Shown piece by piece: positions 11,920 to 23,602 of a stretch of DNA of 64,000 bases (positions are counted from its first letter, which is position 1; each line of letters starts with the position of its first letter). A program made the translations under genes and the position numbers. Source of the DNA: Allium sativum (lineage: Eukaryota > Streptophyta > Magnoliopsida > Asparagales > Amaryllidaceae); NCBI GenBank assembly GCA_030737875.1, contig CM060924.1:149042197-149106196 (forward strand). Reading direction: 5' to 3'. The notes under the pieces were generated by a model, which did no database searches, was not told the origin of the DNA, and saw only the letters and a program-made list of their open reading frames with translations.

Positions 11920-12560
11920 AGTTAAATTGAATAATTGTTATTCGATAGGAGTTAATCAAGTTGAGTTAAATAAGTTAAGTTAATCAAGTTGAGTTAATGG
12001 AGTATGGTTAGTCAAACCAAGTTTGTCGTATCGAGTGGGTCGAACCAAGTTAGTCGAGCCTGGTAAATCGAATCGAGTTGGTCGAACCAAGTTAGTCGAG
12101 TTAATCGAATATGGCTAGTCGAGTCGAGCTAGTCGAGTTGAGTTAGTCAAGTCGAGTTAGTTGAGTCGAGTTAGTCGAGTCGAGTTAAGTTCATCGAGTC
12201 GAGTTAATCAAATTTAGTTATTCGAGAGGAGTCAATCGAATTTAGTTATTCGAATAGAGTTCGTCGAATATTAGTTATTCAAAAGGAGTTAATCGATATG
12301 AGTTAATCGAAAGGAGTTAATCAATGTTAGTTTAATCGAAAGGAGTTAATCAGTGTTAGTTTAATCGAAAGGAGTTATCGATTATAGTTTAATCGAAAGG
12401 AGTTAATCGAATTTAGTTATTCGAAAGTGAGATTATCGAATATATTTATTCGAAAGGAGATTTTCGAATATAGCGTATTCGGAAGAAAGAGATCGAATAT
12501 AGGTTATTCGAAGAAGAGTTAATCAAATAGAGATTACTCGAAGAGAGTTAATTGGCGAAT
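11920..12560. repeat. Degenerate short-period repeat (gagttaatcga-like) in LTR I
   Basis: The motif gagtt-a-(g/a)tcga recurs dozens of times with a period of roughly 10-25 bases, first as gagttagtcgagtc and later as ggagttaatcga and ttagttattcga. It looks like a decayed minisatellite inside the LTR, placed like the ggttaagt array of D. No reading frame spans it. Confidence 0.7.
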
Positions 12561-14090
12561 TCGATTATATCGAATTCGGGAAAGTACTTATACTTTCCGG
12601 TGTTTAAATCAAGATTTATTTATTTATAAATTAGATGTTTATTTATTTATCCACATTAAAGAATAAAAGTTATAATTGGAGTTAGATATTTCGAAAGTAT
12701 GGATTATAGCGTTATCTTTATAACCAAGGTTTTCAATAAAGAAGTGGATTCGTAAATTGAATCCGAGAGTTACGTAAGGAAGTTGTTAAAGATTTAAAAG
12801 ATAAACTTTGTCTATTCCGAAGTTAAAACGTTGTTCAGTTAAGGCCTGAGAGGTAATTATACCCCAACTTGATTGACTTCCTTCTTAACTAAGGAATGGT
12901 TAAAGTATGATAGTAAAGGTAGGTTAAGTGAATTTAGTCGATTAGCGTAATGGTGTGTTGGCATAGCGATGTTTATTTAAACATATGTTTAAAACCAATT
13001 GAAGGAGATTTGGAAATGTTTTCCAAATAAGAATCAGAAATGTTTTCTGATAATAGGAAATAAGAATTTAGAATATATGAAAACAGGAGATAAGTAAATT
13101 AATGAACTAAAGAGATAAATGTTAAATGATGTTTGAAAGATATAATTTCCATCTGGAAATAATATCGTTGTTTGCACACGTGTTTTCTTTGATAGTTAAC
13201 TCACCGACTATTGAAGTTTTTGTCCATTTTAATGTTGTTAATATGGAGAAACCGGTTGGATTATTATCCAAAGAACCACTCCGTATTAGCACAAGCGTTG
13301 CGAATCATATATGCCGAAGAAAATTGAAGACGGAGTAAAGTGCAAGGGCTATTGTAAAAATCTTAGGTAAAGATTTTCCTAATATGGATATACGGAATAG
13401 TGCCTTCGGTTTGTCCAGTCCCAGGACAACTTGTATGGAACAAGGTCGGACAGAGTATATCTAATAGGTCGCGTAAGTTGATCTCTTCAAACGTATTCAC
13501 ATTTGGTGGCGGAGGAATTCATTTCTCTTAGCTTTATACCCGTGTAATTTTTGGATAAATCAATTTGTGATTTTGCGGGTATGACGATGTGGCATTCAAA
13601 GTGAATAATTGTGTGGTCTGTCAAAGATAAGCATAGCTTCTAGCCTCACATCCGGTAAATGAAAAAAATCGGGCAGGCAGCATGGCTATGTGGGTAGCTC
13701 CCATTAGGGTGTATAATCACCTATCTAGATAATATTCATTTGTTTCTTTAATCTATCAATTATGTCCCTTATCGGGAAACGGTTGCTGATCCCAACCGTT
13801 GGTGATATACATTCGACACACTCAAGCGAAATGAGAGGTCAGTCATGTGTGGCTGAGTTACAAGATGTTCTTGTTGAACTCGGTGTATTCTCCTCTAGAG
13901 ATACACCTGCGGCAGGTGGTTCCATACCTTGTCATAGTTGGAAATCCATTATCCAATAAGCACCCGCGGTTTCGATTGTATACTATATATGTAGAACGTG
14001 AGATGAAAGCGTTTCTGCTAGACTGATATCTATTTGTTTTTAGACATTATTATATTATCAGAAGGATATTGTTTACCAAGTTGTTTGGAT

Positions 14091-14139
14091 TCTCATAAGG
14101 GAAAAACCCATTCCGTTTTCACGGCATGGTCTTATGAGA
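14091..14139 (+). ncRNA. Conserved LTR stem-loop, LTR I version
   Basis: Arms TCTCATAAG (14091-14099) and CTTATGAGA (14131-14139) pair over 9 bp around a 31-base loop. The loop is the reverse complement, with few changes, of the B loop, as expected because I and B lie in opposite orientation. Confidence 0.55.
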
Positions 14140-14607
14140 TATCATATAACTCTTCAAACTGTTTTAGATGTTAACTCACACTAGTCCCTTGACTGACCCT
14201 GAGTTTGTTTGTTTTGTTTTCCTTAAACTCCTGGATGCCTAAATTTGTACGGGCAGCCAAGTAGACGGGATTTATAGATATACTTGTAGAGCTTGGAGCA
14301 GTAGGCTTCAAGATTTTATAGCTATTGTTTTTCCGCTGTGTTGTAAGTGTTGTACTTTGATAAAGTGCTATTATATACATAATTGTTTTATTTCAAAAGT
14401 CATGTTATATTTTATTCGTTCCGCTTGTGAGAATCGTGTTTACTCTGATGTTGTATATTCTTCTTCTACTACTATTCTAAGTTTCTATCTTATCTATTCT
14501 CACCCTCTAATTTCTTTCATTAACCATCCGTCATTTTTCGACTCTTGATTTTCGATATGTGTTGTATATCAGATAATCAAGATCGGTAAATTTCCAGGTC
14601 GTTACAG

Positions 14608-14660
14608 TTGGTACGGTGTATTCTCCTCTAGAGATACACGTGCGGCAGGTGGTTCCATAC
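14608..14660 (+). repeat. LTR I' fragment, sister copy of LTR I
   Basis: This 53-bp piece repeats 13880-13929 (ggtgtattctcctctagaga...ggttccatac) with one clear change. It lies between the end of LTR I and the start of LTR G. The simplest reading is that I inserted into a close relative (I'), and G then inserted at the catac site. A local duplication is the alternative. Confidence 0.6.
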
Positions 14661-15187
14661 TGTGACGACCCAAACTTCCCCATGAAGGAAAGCCCAGATT
14701 GCTTTGAGAACAACACACATCAGAAAACAAAACAGAAGAACATTTTATTGCTGTTACAATAATAACATCAGAGTACAAGAACATTCCAGAGTATGAATGA
14801 ATAATATACATTGGAAATACAATATCAGAGTTTAAATTACATTTAAATAGCAGCGGAAAAATAATACAAAATACAACTAAAGAAATACACAGATACAGAG
14901 CTTTCCGAATATCGCTTCAGTTGTAGACCAGGATCCTGTGAATATAGTATCTGCAAAACCAAAACTACTAGCTGCCCGTGTGGAAAATATGGGCACCCAG
15001 AGTTTAGGTTAAAACAATAAACTCCAGGTCAGTCATGGGACTGGTATGAGAACTAAAAACAGTTATTTACTTGGTTTTAAAGTTGGGTAAATGAAGGGAC
15101 CACGCCGCTTTTGCCGTGGAACGGGTTTCCTCCAAAGAATACCAGTGCATGAAACAACGCAACGCTTTTTTTAGAAAAATTAAACTG

Positions 15188-15241
15188 TTATAAGACTCTA
15201 TCCCTTGCACGTATGCCGAACGATAGAGTTTTACCTTATAA
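15188..15241 (-). ncRNA. Conserved LTR stem-loop, LTR G version (nested stems)
   Basis: The outer stem is TTATAAG (15188-15194) with CTTATAA (15235-15241). A second inner stem is CTCTATC (15196-15202) with GATAGAG (15222-15228). Both are perfect and together give 14 bp with a one-base step on the left side. Confidence 0.55.
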
Positions 15242-16952
15242 AGGTCAAAAATTCTTAATACGCGAAATTCATCTTATATACTATGAGTGCACAGTGTAGA
15301 AAACAATTTCAAATTTAAAAGTATCAAAACTAGGTGGCATAATATGTTATGTAAGCGGCATATATATTATGTCACCATATAAGTATACAATTAAAACCGT
15401 AAGCTCGTATTGGAAAATTGGATTTCCAACATGATGGTTTCTGATTCGAAAGATGATTCGCGTCATGTATCTCCACGGCTTATGTCTCAACAAGAGAAAA
15501 TATTGTAATACATTCTAACCGCACTAGATAAGTAGCAATCTGCTCTACCCCCATGGGCTCCGGCTGAAACCCACGTCCAGAGTGGAGCGACCACCCTGGC
15601 TCCATCAGCCGACCCAATCGATTATATAAAGTATATTGGTTAGTCCGACCAATCAAACAAATCGTTCACCATCATACCGTGGTGTGTGAGGCTCGCGATG
15701 TCACGCTATACACAAAGCTATGCCTAAACAGGTCGTGCTTTGATCATCAACCACAAGGCCTGCTTTTCAACAAAAGCCTTGATCCTTTGCATCTTGGCGT
15801 GCCACATTGACAATTCACGCCATGCGATCGACAACCATCAATATATAAGAAGGTGTTAAGCAAGAGAATAAATTCTCCACCACCAAACAATTATATATTA
15901 AATAGAAATCAATTTAAATACATGAAATGAATTCCAACATCAGACACACATCCATTTACAAGTCCGTTCTTGGTCTGAACGAAACCATATCCAGTAGATC
16001 TCCAAAATATGTCTGAATGATCACCAATTTTTCCCTCATCTTGGGTGTACAGTCCAATCAAGATATCATAAATAATCCATACGATGTGAAAATCCCCGGC
16101 CTTCAATAATCGTCTTCATCGTCGATCTTCAATCATCGTATGATTTATTCAAAATAGGTTAAACCTGGTCTTTCTGAATAATTTGCGCAATTTAAAATCA
16201 TATGCTTTAAAACACAACCAATGCCTCATTTCAATAAAAAATATTCTTTGATTATTATTTAAACCAAATTAAGGTTTATTCAACTTGTCGGGATTAACGC
16301 CTTACCGAAGTAATCACTTATTATATTATCCCAATCCCAACCTCTTCATCCCACGGAGTAAAACTGGTGGTACCCCATATTTAACACCCAATGTGTTTCG
16401 GTAAATTTAATTACCATTATATCGTTTAAATCTAATTAAAGATTTAACTATCGCATGGAGTAAAACTGGTGGACTCCGTTCTCGGTTACCTTTTGAAATT
16501 AGTAAATTAAATTACTTCATTCCTCTAATTAAAGATTCACTAAAAAATCTATTTGGTTTTAATCTTCTAAAACCATTATTTAATGATTAATCAATTCTTG
16601 AGAGATTTATCTTATCATAAATGGGTTAAAGAACAAATGTCACTTAAAAACATTGTTCACGATAAACCCAAAATCCTATTCCATTTAATTCCAATTTAAT
16701 GTATTAAATTGAAAAACTTCGCTTTAGAAAATTCCATTGTTTTGAGTTTCAAGAACTAATGTCATTTAAAACATAGTCCACGATAAACCCAAAAACATCT
16801 TCCATTACATATAGAATCTTCATGGAAATCAATTCAACATATAATCACTATAAATTTCTGTATCAGAACAACCATATAAATGGAATAACGGAAAAGCCTT
16901 TTAAATTCCATATTTATTAATGGTCTTCATTCACAAAAACTCATCTCGATTA

Positions 16953-16957
16953 TTATT
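16953..16957 (+). repeat. Target-site duplication of element F (left)
   Basis: TTATT, repeated exactly at 29088-29092 on the far side of F. Confidence 0.92.
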
Positions 16958-17420
16958 TGTAACAGCCCGCAAATCCGTACTATCTTAGCTGACTAATACA
17001 ACACACGTCCAACTTAAATAATATAGAAATACGAGTCATTAGGGTTAAAGAAAGTAGAAAATATAGAAGAAGAACAGAAATAACAATAAAGAACCTCACA
17101 GCGGAATGAATAAAATATATTATATAACATAAGCTTTGAAGTACAAAATTTTATATCATATATACATACCATCATCAGAGTACAATACAGCATTTGGTAC
17201 AACGGAAATAACTCTAAATAACTAATGGTGAAGCCTCCTGCCTCAAGCTCCTCCAAGTGTATCTGTAAAAGCCTGAAACACTTGACTGCCCGTACAAATT
17301 TGGGCACCCAAGAGTTTAGGAAAAACAAAACAAAATAAACTCTGGGTCAGTCATGGGACTGGTGTGAGTAAACTCCAACCATATGGTTTAACTTCAAAAA
17401 ACTTTTGAAAGAAAAAGATA

Positions 17421-17469
17421 ATAGTAAGACCAGCCCACACATAAACACGGACGGTTTTTACCTTACTAT
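17421..17469 (-). ncRNA. Conserved LTR stem-loop, element F 3' LTR
   Basis: Arms ATAGTAAG (17421-17428) and CTTACTAT (17462-17469) pair around a 33-base loop. The copy in the other LTR is at 24065-24113. Confidence 0.55.
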
Positions 17470-18999
17470 AACCCAAACATTTTTGATATCAAAATCCAGT
17501 GATATTATAATAATGTCTAATCAAATAAATAACCAAATAGCAGAACGCTTGCATCTCACACTCTACATATATAGTATAAAATCAAAAACCGCAGGGCGCT
17601 TATTGGAGATTGGATTCCAACTATGACAAGGTATGGGACCACCTTCCGATGATGTATCTCTAGAGGCGAATACACCTGGGTTCAACAAGAACGTCTTGCA
17701 ACCCGACCCACACATGACCAACCACTCATTTCACTTGAGTTTATTGAATGTATATCACCAACGATTGGACTCAAACCACCGTTTCCCGGAAAGGGACAGC
17801 ATGGAATAGATTAAATAAGTAAAAGGAATTTCTCTAGAAAGGTGATTATACACCCTAATAGGAGTGACCCACATAGCCATGTTGCCTGCCTGATTTTTGT
17901 CATTTCCCGATTGTGAGGCTTGAGGCTACGTCTAGCTTTTAGAACATCTGGCCACCATACACTTTGAATGCTACATCGTCAAACCCGTCAAATCACTAGT
18001 TGAACTTCCCAAAAATATTACGGGTATATATAAGCTAAGAGAAACGAATTTCTCCGCCACCAGACGTAACACCTTGAAAAGATCGTCTTATGTGACCATT
18101 AGGAATGCTCTGTCAGACACTCGTCCATACAAGTTGTCCTGGGACTGGACAAACATAACAGCTCTTTGAATTTCACTATGTCTTCGGTTATCTTCAGCCT
18201 AATCTAATTCGAAACGCCTATGCCTATACGGAGTGGTTTTTAGATAATAAATCCAACCAGTCTCTCCGTATCGACAACGATGGTAAAAATATTTGATTGT
18301 CGGAGTTTTAACTATCAAAGAAAAAATAACATCCATCAAACAATTTCACAATCACTGGCCCTTTCTAATATTTTATATTAGATTCATTTTCTTAGCGAAT
18401 TCTATATATATCGTTATATCGATTTATGTTATCAAAATTTCTTAATAATATTCTAACTCCTTAAATTTCCGGAAAAATTCGCCATAACCTCCTTTGTACC
18501 GGCAAATAGTTCAAACCTCAACTCGCCTCTCTAGGCCCTTTCCATTCAAAAAGAAAATCAAAAAGCCAAGCGGCTTGCCGACTCGGCGCATAAAACCTCA
18601 TATGGAAATTTAAACATGTACCTTTTTGTCGAGCACTTAATATAAAATCTTCAAATTCTCTTCCTTATCTTTATACTATACATGTTAACCTATGCATATT
18701 TCCATTCCCAATCTGTCTCGCATTGGCCAATTATTTCAACTCAAATCTTGCTAATTAAATTTCAAATTAGCTTATTCGCTTATTTCCCTCTTAAAAGAAT
18801 TAATCGTGCTCAAACACGTTATTAGTTTATAAACAAATTTAATACCAATTCCATGTTCGATTCCAAACTATAACCCAATTCATATTGAATTTCAATTTAA
18901 CAAATCACATTTACATAAACCGAATTAAGTTCGACTCAAGATTTCTATAAACTTATTTCTTTTGAGATTATATTATTAAAGTTCGATATAATCAAATTC

Positions 19000-20350
19000 A
19001 AATATTAAATCTCCTTTTATGGAAACAATCCATAAATTCAACATCCTTTATCATTACAAACTAATATCATCTCTTGATAATAGTGAAGTCGTTCAAGTTG
19101 GGGTATTTTAATTACCTCTGAGACCCTGATCGACAACGTTCTTATCTTGAGATGGATAAAAGCTTGTAATATAAAAACTTGACTTAAATCTCACCTTTGA
19201 TTCCATTTCTTTCATTTGGAAATTTATTTACCAATTGCTCGATGAAAATTTCTTCATCACATATATACACCTTGTTTATAAATTCACTTCTTTATTAGAT
19301 TCAACTTCCATTTAAATAATCTTTAAAAACTCAATTTCTGATTTTGGAATATTTGATTCACCTTTTGAAATCTCAAGTTTATTTGAAAACACTTAATTAC
19401 AACAACTTATATTTATATAATCTATTTTCATATTAAAACTTATATTTCACATTTAATATGATTCCAATATCTTCTGAAATATAATTTTATTCTGTAATTT
19501 TCACATAGTCGTGTTAAGATCCTAAATCTGTGTGGATTTATTTAAATTCAGTTTACATTCTGAATATCGGAATAAGCTTCATCATTTCTTTTGAAACGAT
19601 TTCAAGTTATATATCTCTTTTTAGATTCATATTTGAATTTAAATACCCATATCATCTCATGATAATTATCCCCTTCTATTTATAACATTGTTTATAAATT
19701 TTACTCCTTGTTTTAAATATTTAAAACAAGCTTAGATTTCAATTTCCACTTGAAACCAAATTTCCACTTCGAAAGATAAATTTCTTTTTTAAATACCTCA
19801 CTTGAAATTAAAGTTTAATATTATCAAATGATAATATTTCTTTCCATTTATAAATAGCATTTATAATTTTAGCAACTTGTTTTTATTTAAAACAAACAAG
19901 TTAATATTTCTCAATTTATTCGAAATACCATTTCTATTTCGAAAAGTAAAATTTCCCTTTTAAATCTTATATTTAAGTATTAATCTAAAACAAATTCCGA
20001 TATTCTTTCTAAAAATAATTTATTCCATACATTCGACATAGTCGAATTCAAACAATATTCCATATGGATTCATCCCACTTTTATTTATATCCCGAACATC
20101 GCAAATGATTTTATCGTTTCCTTTTTGAATTGATTCCCTGTTTCCCCTTTTAAATTCATCTTTGAATTTATATAATCCAATATCCCATTTCCATTTAAAT
20201 CCATCAATTATAAATTTTATTTCTTGTTTAAATATTTAAACAAGTTTTGATTTCTAATTCCATTAAAAATTCAATTCCTACTATGGAAAATAAATTTCCC
20301 CTTTTAAATCTAAAAATCCTTTTTTGATAATTTTTTAATAAAAATATCTA
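19000..20350. repeat. Palindrome-rich degenerate repeats in F 3' LTR
   Basis: AT-rich segments recur in the order tttataaattt - cttgttttaaat - aacaag - atttc - ccacttgaaa, at about 19690, 19860 and 20210. Two contain perfect palindromes: 24 bp at 19707-19730 and 22 bp at 20223-20244, both of the form CTTGTTT...AAACAAG. The copies in the other LTR are at 26342-26365 (one mismatch) and 26858-26879. Confidence 0.7.
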
Positions 20351-21902
20351 GGACCGGTGATATTTAATCATCCAAATACACACACCATCAATCTAATTCA
20401 ACATATCACACACATATAAACATTTGAACAACAATAAATAAATTTAAGGAATCCAGTTGGATCCCTCCAACCTGTTTTCCCTGCATCCACAGATGTTAGT
20501 CAACAAAATAATACCAATCCTGCTTCAAGGCAGGATATCGCGCTATAAAAAGTGATCCACTTATATACGTGGGCGCAGGGTCATCCGCTAATGATACTGC
20601 GGACATCCTCTAATGGTACTGCGGGAAATATCCAATAACCACAATCACCAAGCCTAAATAACTAATATACAGGACCACGGTAATTCAATAATTCATGCAA
20701 GGAACCAAGAATTTTTTTTTATGATTAAAACCAAAACTTTGAGTGAGATTTACTCACTTTGATTTTATTTGTCGGATATCCATTTAAATTCTTATCGTCG
20801 TCGCTACCACCCGAGTCTTCTCGAATGAATCCACTGTAATGTATTTATATATTTTTAATAATCGATTAAACATTTACTCATTAAATTAACTCCTAACAAT
20901 GAATGAATAAATAAATTATTCAATGTGTATTTAAATTAAAACGTATACCTTCTGCCTCGACCAACCAATGAAGCAAACGCATCAATAACCGAATCCATTT
21001 TCTCTGCAATCAGCCCTAAAATTGTAATCTACCTCTCTGCGGCATTTCCACAAACACTTCATAGACAATTACCATCTTACCACTACTTGCATCAACATAC
21101 CACTCTCTAAATCATCTCATCCTTGTCACGACAACCCTTCCACATACTGAATCTCCTCTACCCAAACAACATCCTCATTCGTTCCAGAAATTGTAAACAG
21201 TCCAAACACCTGTTGTTGATTCAAAACATGACCACCAACCCTGTCATAAGATCATCGAGCTCCCTTGAACTCCACTGCCAATTCAATACCTAGTCCTTCC
21301 TGTTTTCCCCTTGTATCGCCCTACCCGAACACCCCCTTACATCATGACTTTGCTGCTGCCTTATCCCCCACCTACAGGAAAGGGTGAGGTGGTTTTAGTT
21401 CACCAAAAATCATTTCCAACAATCGCTTCTTTGACTACTGCACTCGTGAGACCACTACGTCAATTCCAACTTCCCTAGAAAATCGCGGTTCCCTACAGCT
21501 CAACACCGCATCCTATTTATCCATCATCGCGTTCTTCCTCACCACGAGATCGAACTCCCTTTTAAATCACGAGTCCAACTATTCTTCCTTGTGAACGTCC
21601 CCCCTAGCTTGCCTGTCCCTAAACTCAAATCGCCGACGCAAAGATTTAACCAAGTATCCAAACCCCAAAAGTATTTCCTGACGTCGACTTGTAGCCTCGT
21701 AGTGTATTGATCCGGATTGGGTTTGATTTGCAATAAATATGAAGAATAAAAAGGCAGTGACTTGGTTTATCTGAGAAAACAAAAGGAAATAAATGGAATT
21801 TATTTCGTGGATTTCGATTTTGTATTGATAGGATGGCACGAGATTTGGTTTCGGAATGAAGGAAAATATAAAGGAGATGGTAAGTAATGAAGGCTTCAGC
21901 TT

Positions 21903-21911
21903 CTTTTATAG
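21903..21911 (-). promoter_or_regulatory. TATA box in F 3' LTR
   Basis: CTATAAAAG on the minus strand, about 550 bases into the LTR. The copy in the 5' LTR, the one expected to be active, is at 28541-28549. Confidence 0.6.
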
Positions 21912-22454
21912 GCACAAACGAGGAAACATACGTACAGAGCAATATCTTTTAAAGAATTTAAAAAGATTTCGATTTTAAATATAATTTAATTTTATTTGAT
22001 TTTATTTAAAGAGATTTTCACTTTTTTTTAAACAGAAATCGATTTGATCTCGTGCTTATCCACTAAAATAATATCTGGGTTCATAACTCGACATCACGAA
22101 CCGCTATTTTAACCTACCGACCGACGTTCCAACGTAATTACGCTATTCTGGACTCAACATAATAGACTATAAAATTTAATTTGAACATATATATAAAATA
22201 ACCATAATAAATTGATATAAAATAATTTAAATTCAACACAAATGAATTCTTTGATAATAAATTATTATTATCGTCGTCTATATTCAAATAGATTTTATAT
22301 CGGTCATCTGAATTGATTTGATTTAGTTTTCAACTTTGATTCTAATTTTATTTCGTATTACGATAAATAAAAATTTACTAATATTATCAACACAATATTT
22401 AAAACGATATATAAAATATATAAAATTAATCGACCAAAAATACAGGTCATTAAA

Positions 22455-22490
22455 TTCTTCCCTCCTTAAAAGAATTTCGTCCCCGAAATT
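22455..22490 (-). promoter_or_regulatory. Element F polypurine tract and adjacent hairpin
   Basis: On the minus strand TTTAAGGAGGGAAGAA abuts the 3' LTR. The hairpin AATTTCG/CGAAATT with loop TCCC lies at 22473-22490, matching the layout in A, B and C. Confidence 0.82.
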
Positions 22491-23514
22491 ACTAAGGTAG
22501 GAAAAATGCTACTAACCCATTTACTTTTCAAAATTCATCTATGTTAAAACTCAACATTTCAGTTTCTACAAATTTTAGTTCTACCAAAACTTTGGTTTCT
22601 GCTTATATTGCACATCATATACACTCACATTCATTTAATCTGAATGATTTATGACTAATGTATTCACATCCAATTCATATTCCACTCATATTGGTTCAAT
22701 GCCAATTTATCCAAATTGATTCTATTTAATTTATTTACTTCAACCCATTTAACTTGCTAAAGTAAAATTTAAATTTTAGAACTCAAATCCCCGGATTTTA
22801 TTTCAAATTCTTCTAAAGTCCCATAAATATATATACATATATTTATTTCTATTTTAAATTTTAAACATTTGAATTTTTTTCCCACAACTTGTTTCCTTTC
22901 AAACAAATTTCCATCAAAAACTTTTCTACGGTAGCAATCCATCACTTAGAAACTCGAAAACGAACACTGATGTTGCGATCATCATCAGAATTATTTCCCA
23001 GCCACTGAAGTGAGTTCAGTGCTTTATCACTTTCAAAATCCATTCAAACGATTTTTATCGAAAATCATTCCCAAAATAATGCTATATTATTCTAATATAC
23101 TTTGAAAAAAATATTTTCTAACCTTCCGGAGTTTAAATTCCAATTTACAGTTTAAATTCAATCTATTTTATCTCATTTGTATATATATTACACATACAAA
23201 TTTTATTTGGTTATCCATAACCATTTCAATTTTATAATCTTATTTGATTAACAACCAACACATCCATACACTATAATAATTTCAGGAAATTGTGCCTTTA
23301 TATCAAAATAAAAATTTTGGGCAAAATTATTTCATTTACACGATTTAAAACAATATTGTGTCGATTCTTCTGTACAAGTGTTTAGAAACTCTTATCGACG
23401 TCGTGGCGTCCCACGATTTGACAAGAATTTATAAACCACTCAACAGACAAGCCAACACAACATAAAACAATTTTTATATCACCTTACAAATACGATCTCT
23501 CATATATACACTCA

Positions 23515-23553
23515 ACTCATTCTAGGGTACTACTGACCCTGTCTCTAATGAGT
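23515..23553 (-). ncRNA. Leader hairpin just inside element F primer-binding site
   Basis: Outer arms ACTCATT (23515-23521) and AATGAGT (23547-23553), inner arms AGGGT (23524-23528) and ACCCT (23536-23540). It matches the hairpin in A (6322-6360) with compensatory changes in both stems. Confidence 0.5.
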
Positions 23554-23588
23554 AACCCCACCAAAGCCTAGGTGTTCGCTAAACCTAA

Positions 23589-23600
23589 GCTCTGATACCA
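23589..23600 (-). promoter_or_regulatory. Element F primer-binding site (tRNA-iMet type)
   Basis: TGGTATCAGAGC on the minus strand, two bases from the 5' LTR. Confidence 0.94.
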
Positions 23601-23602
23601 AC

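Larger units (their letters stand above)
11827..14607 (+). repeat. LTR I: plus-oriented LTR fragment, interrupted by element A at its left
   Basis: The right end reads ggtcgttaca at 14607, the 3' terminus of an LTR in plus orientation. No primer-binding site follows, so this is a 3' LTR or a solo LTR. Several blocks are reverse-complement matches to the LTR of F, for example the gaggtaattataccccaact block near 12850 and the region 13760-13960 around tctagagatacacc. The stem-loop (14091-14139) and the AGTC/GACT hairpin (14183-14195) are present in sense. Its left part is cut by A. Small open frames here are not genes. Confidence 0.75.
14661..16957 (-). repeat. LTR G, left part (minus-type LTR)
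   Basis: It begins TGTGACGACCCAAAC, an LTR terminus in the orientation of A, F and B. It then carries the shared modules in order: agcggaa, ctgcccgtgtgg, the CAGTC/GACTG hairpin (15030-15043), a ccacg/cgtgg hairpin (about 15096-15133), a nested stem (15188-15241) and gagaataaattctccaccac. No primer-binding site precedes it, so it is the left (3') LTR of a minus element or a solo LTR. Repeats with the phrase cacgataaaccca recur at about 16625 and 16745. F interrupts it at 16958, and it resumes at 29093. No gene is seen. Confidence 0.75.
16958..22454 (-). repeat. Element F 3' LTR
   Basis: It starts TGTAACAGCCCGC and ends at 22454. It holds the CAGTC/GACTG hairpin (17348-17361), the stem-loop (17421-17469), a degenerate palindrome-rich AT segment (about 19000-20350), a donor-like GTGAGTAAAT (minus, about 20757), a C-rich, less AT-rich block (about 20990-21560) and a TATA box (21903-21911). 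Reading frames in the C-rich block have no counterpart I recognise and lie on either strand. Confidence 0.92.
22455..23602 (-). other. Element F interior, non-coding
   Basis: Only 1148 bp separate the LTRs. No frame resembles Gag or Pol. It keeps the polypurine tract plus hairpin at the left end and the leader hairpin plus primer-binding site at the right end. The middle is AT-rich without clear repeats. Confidence 0.85.
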
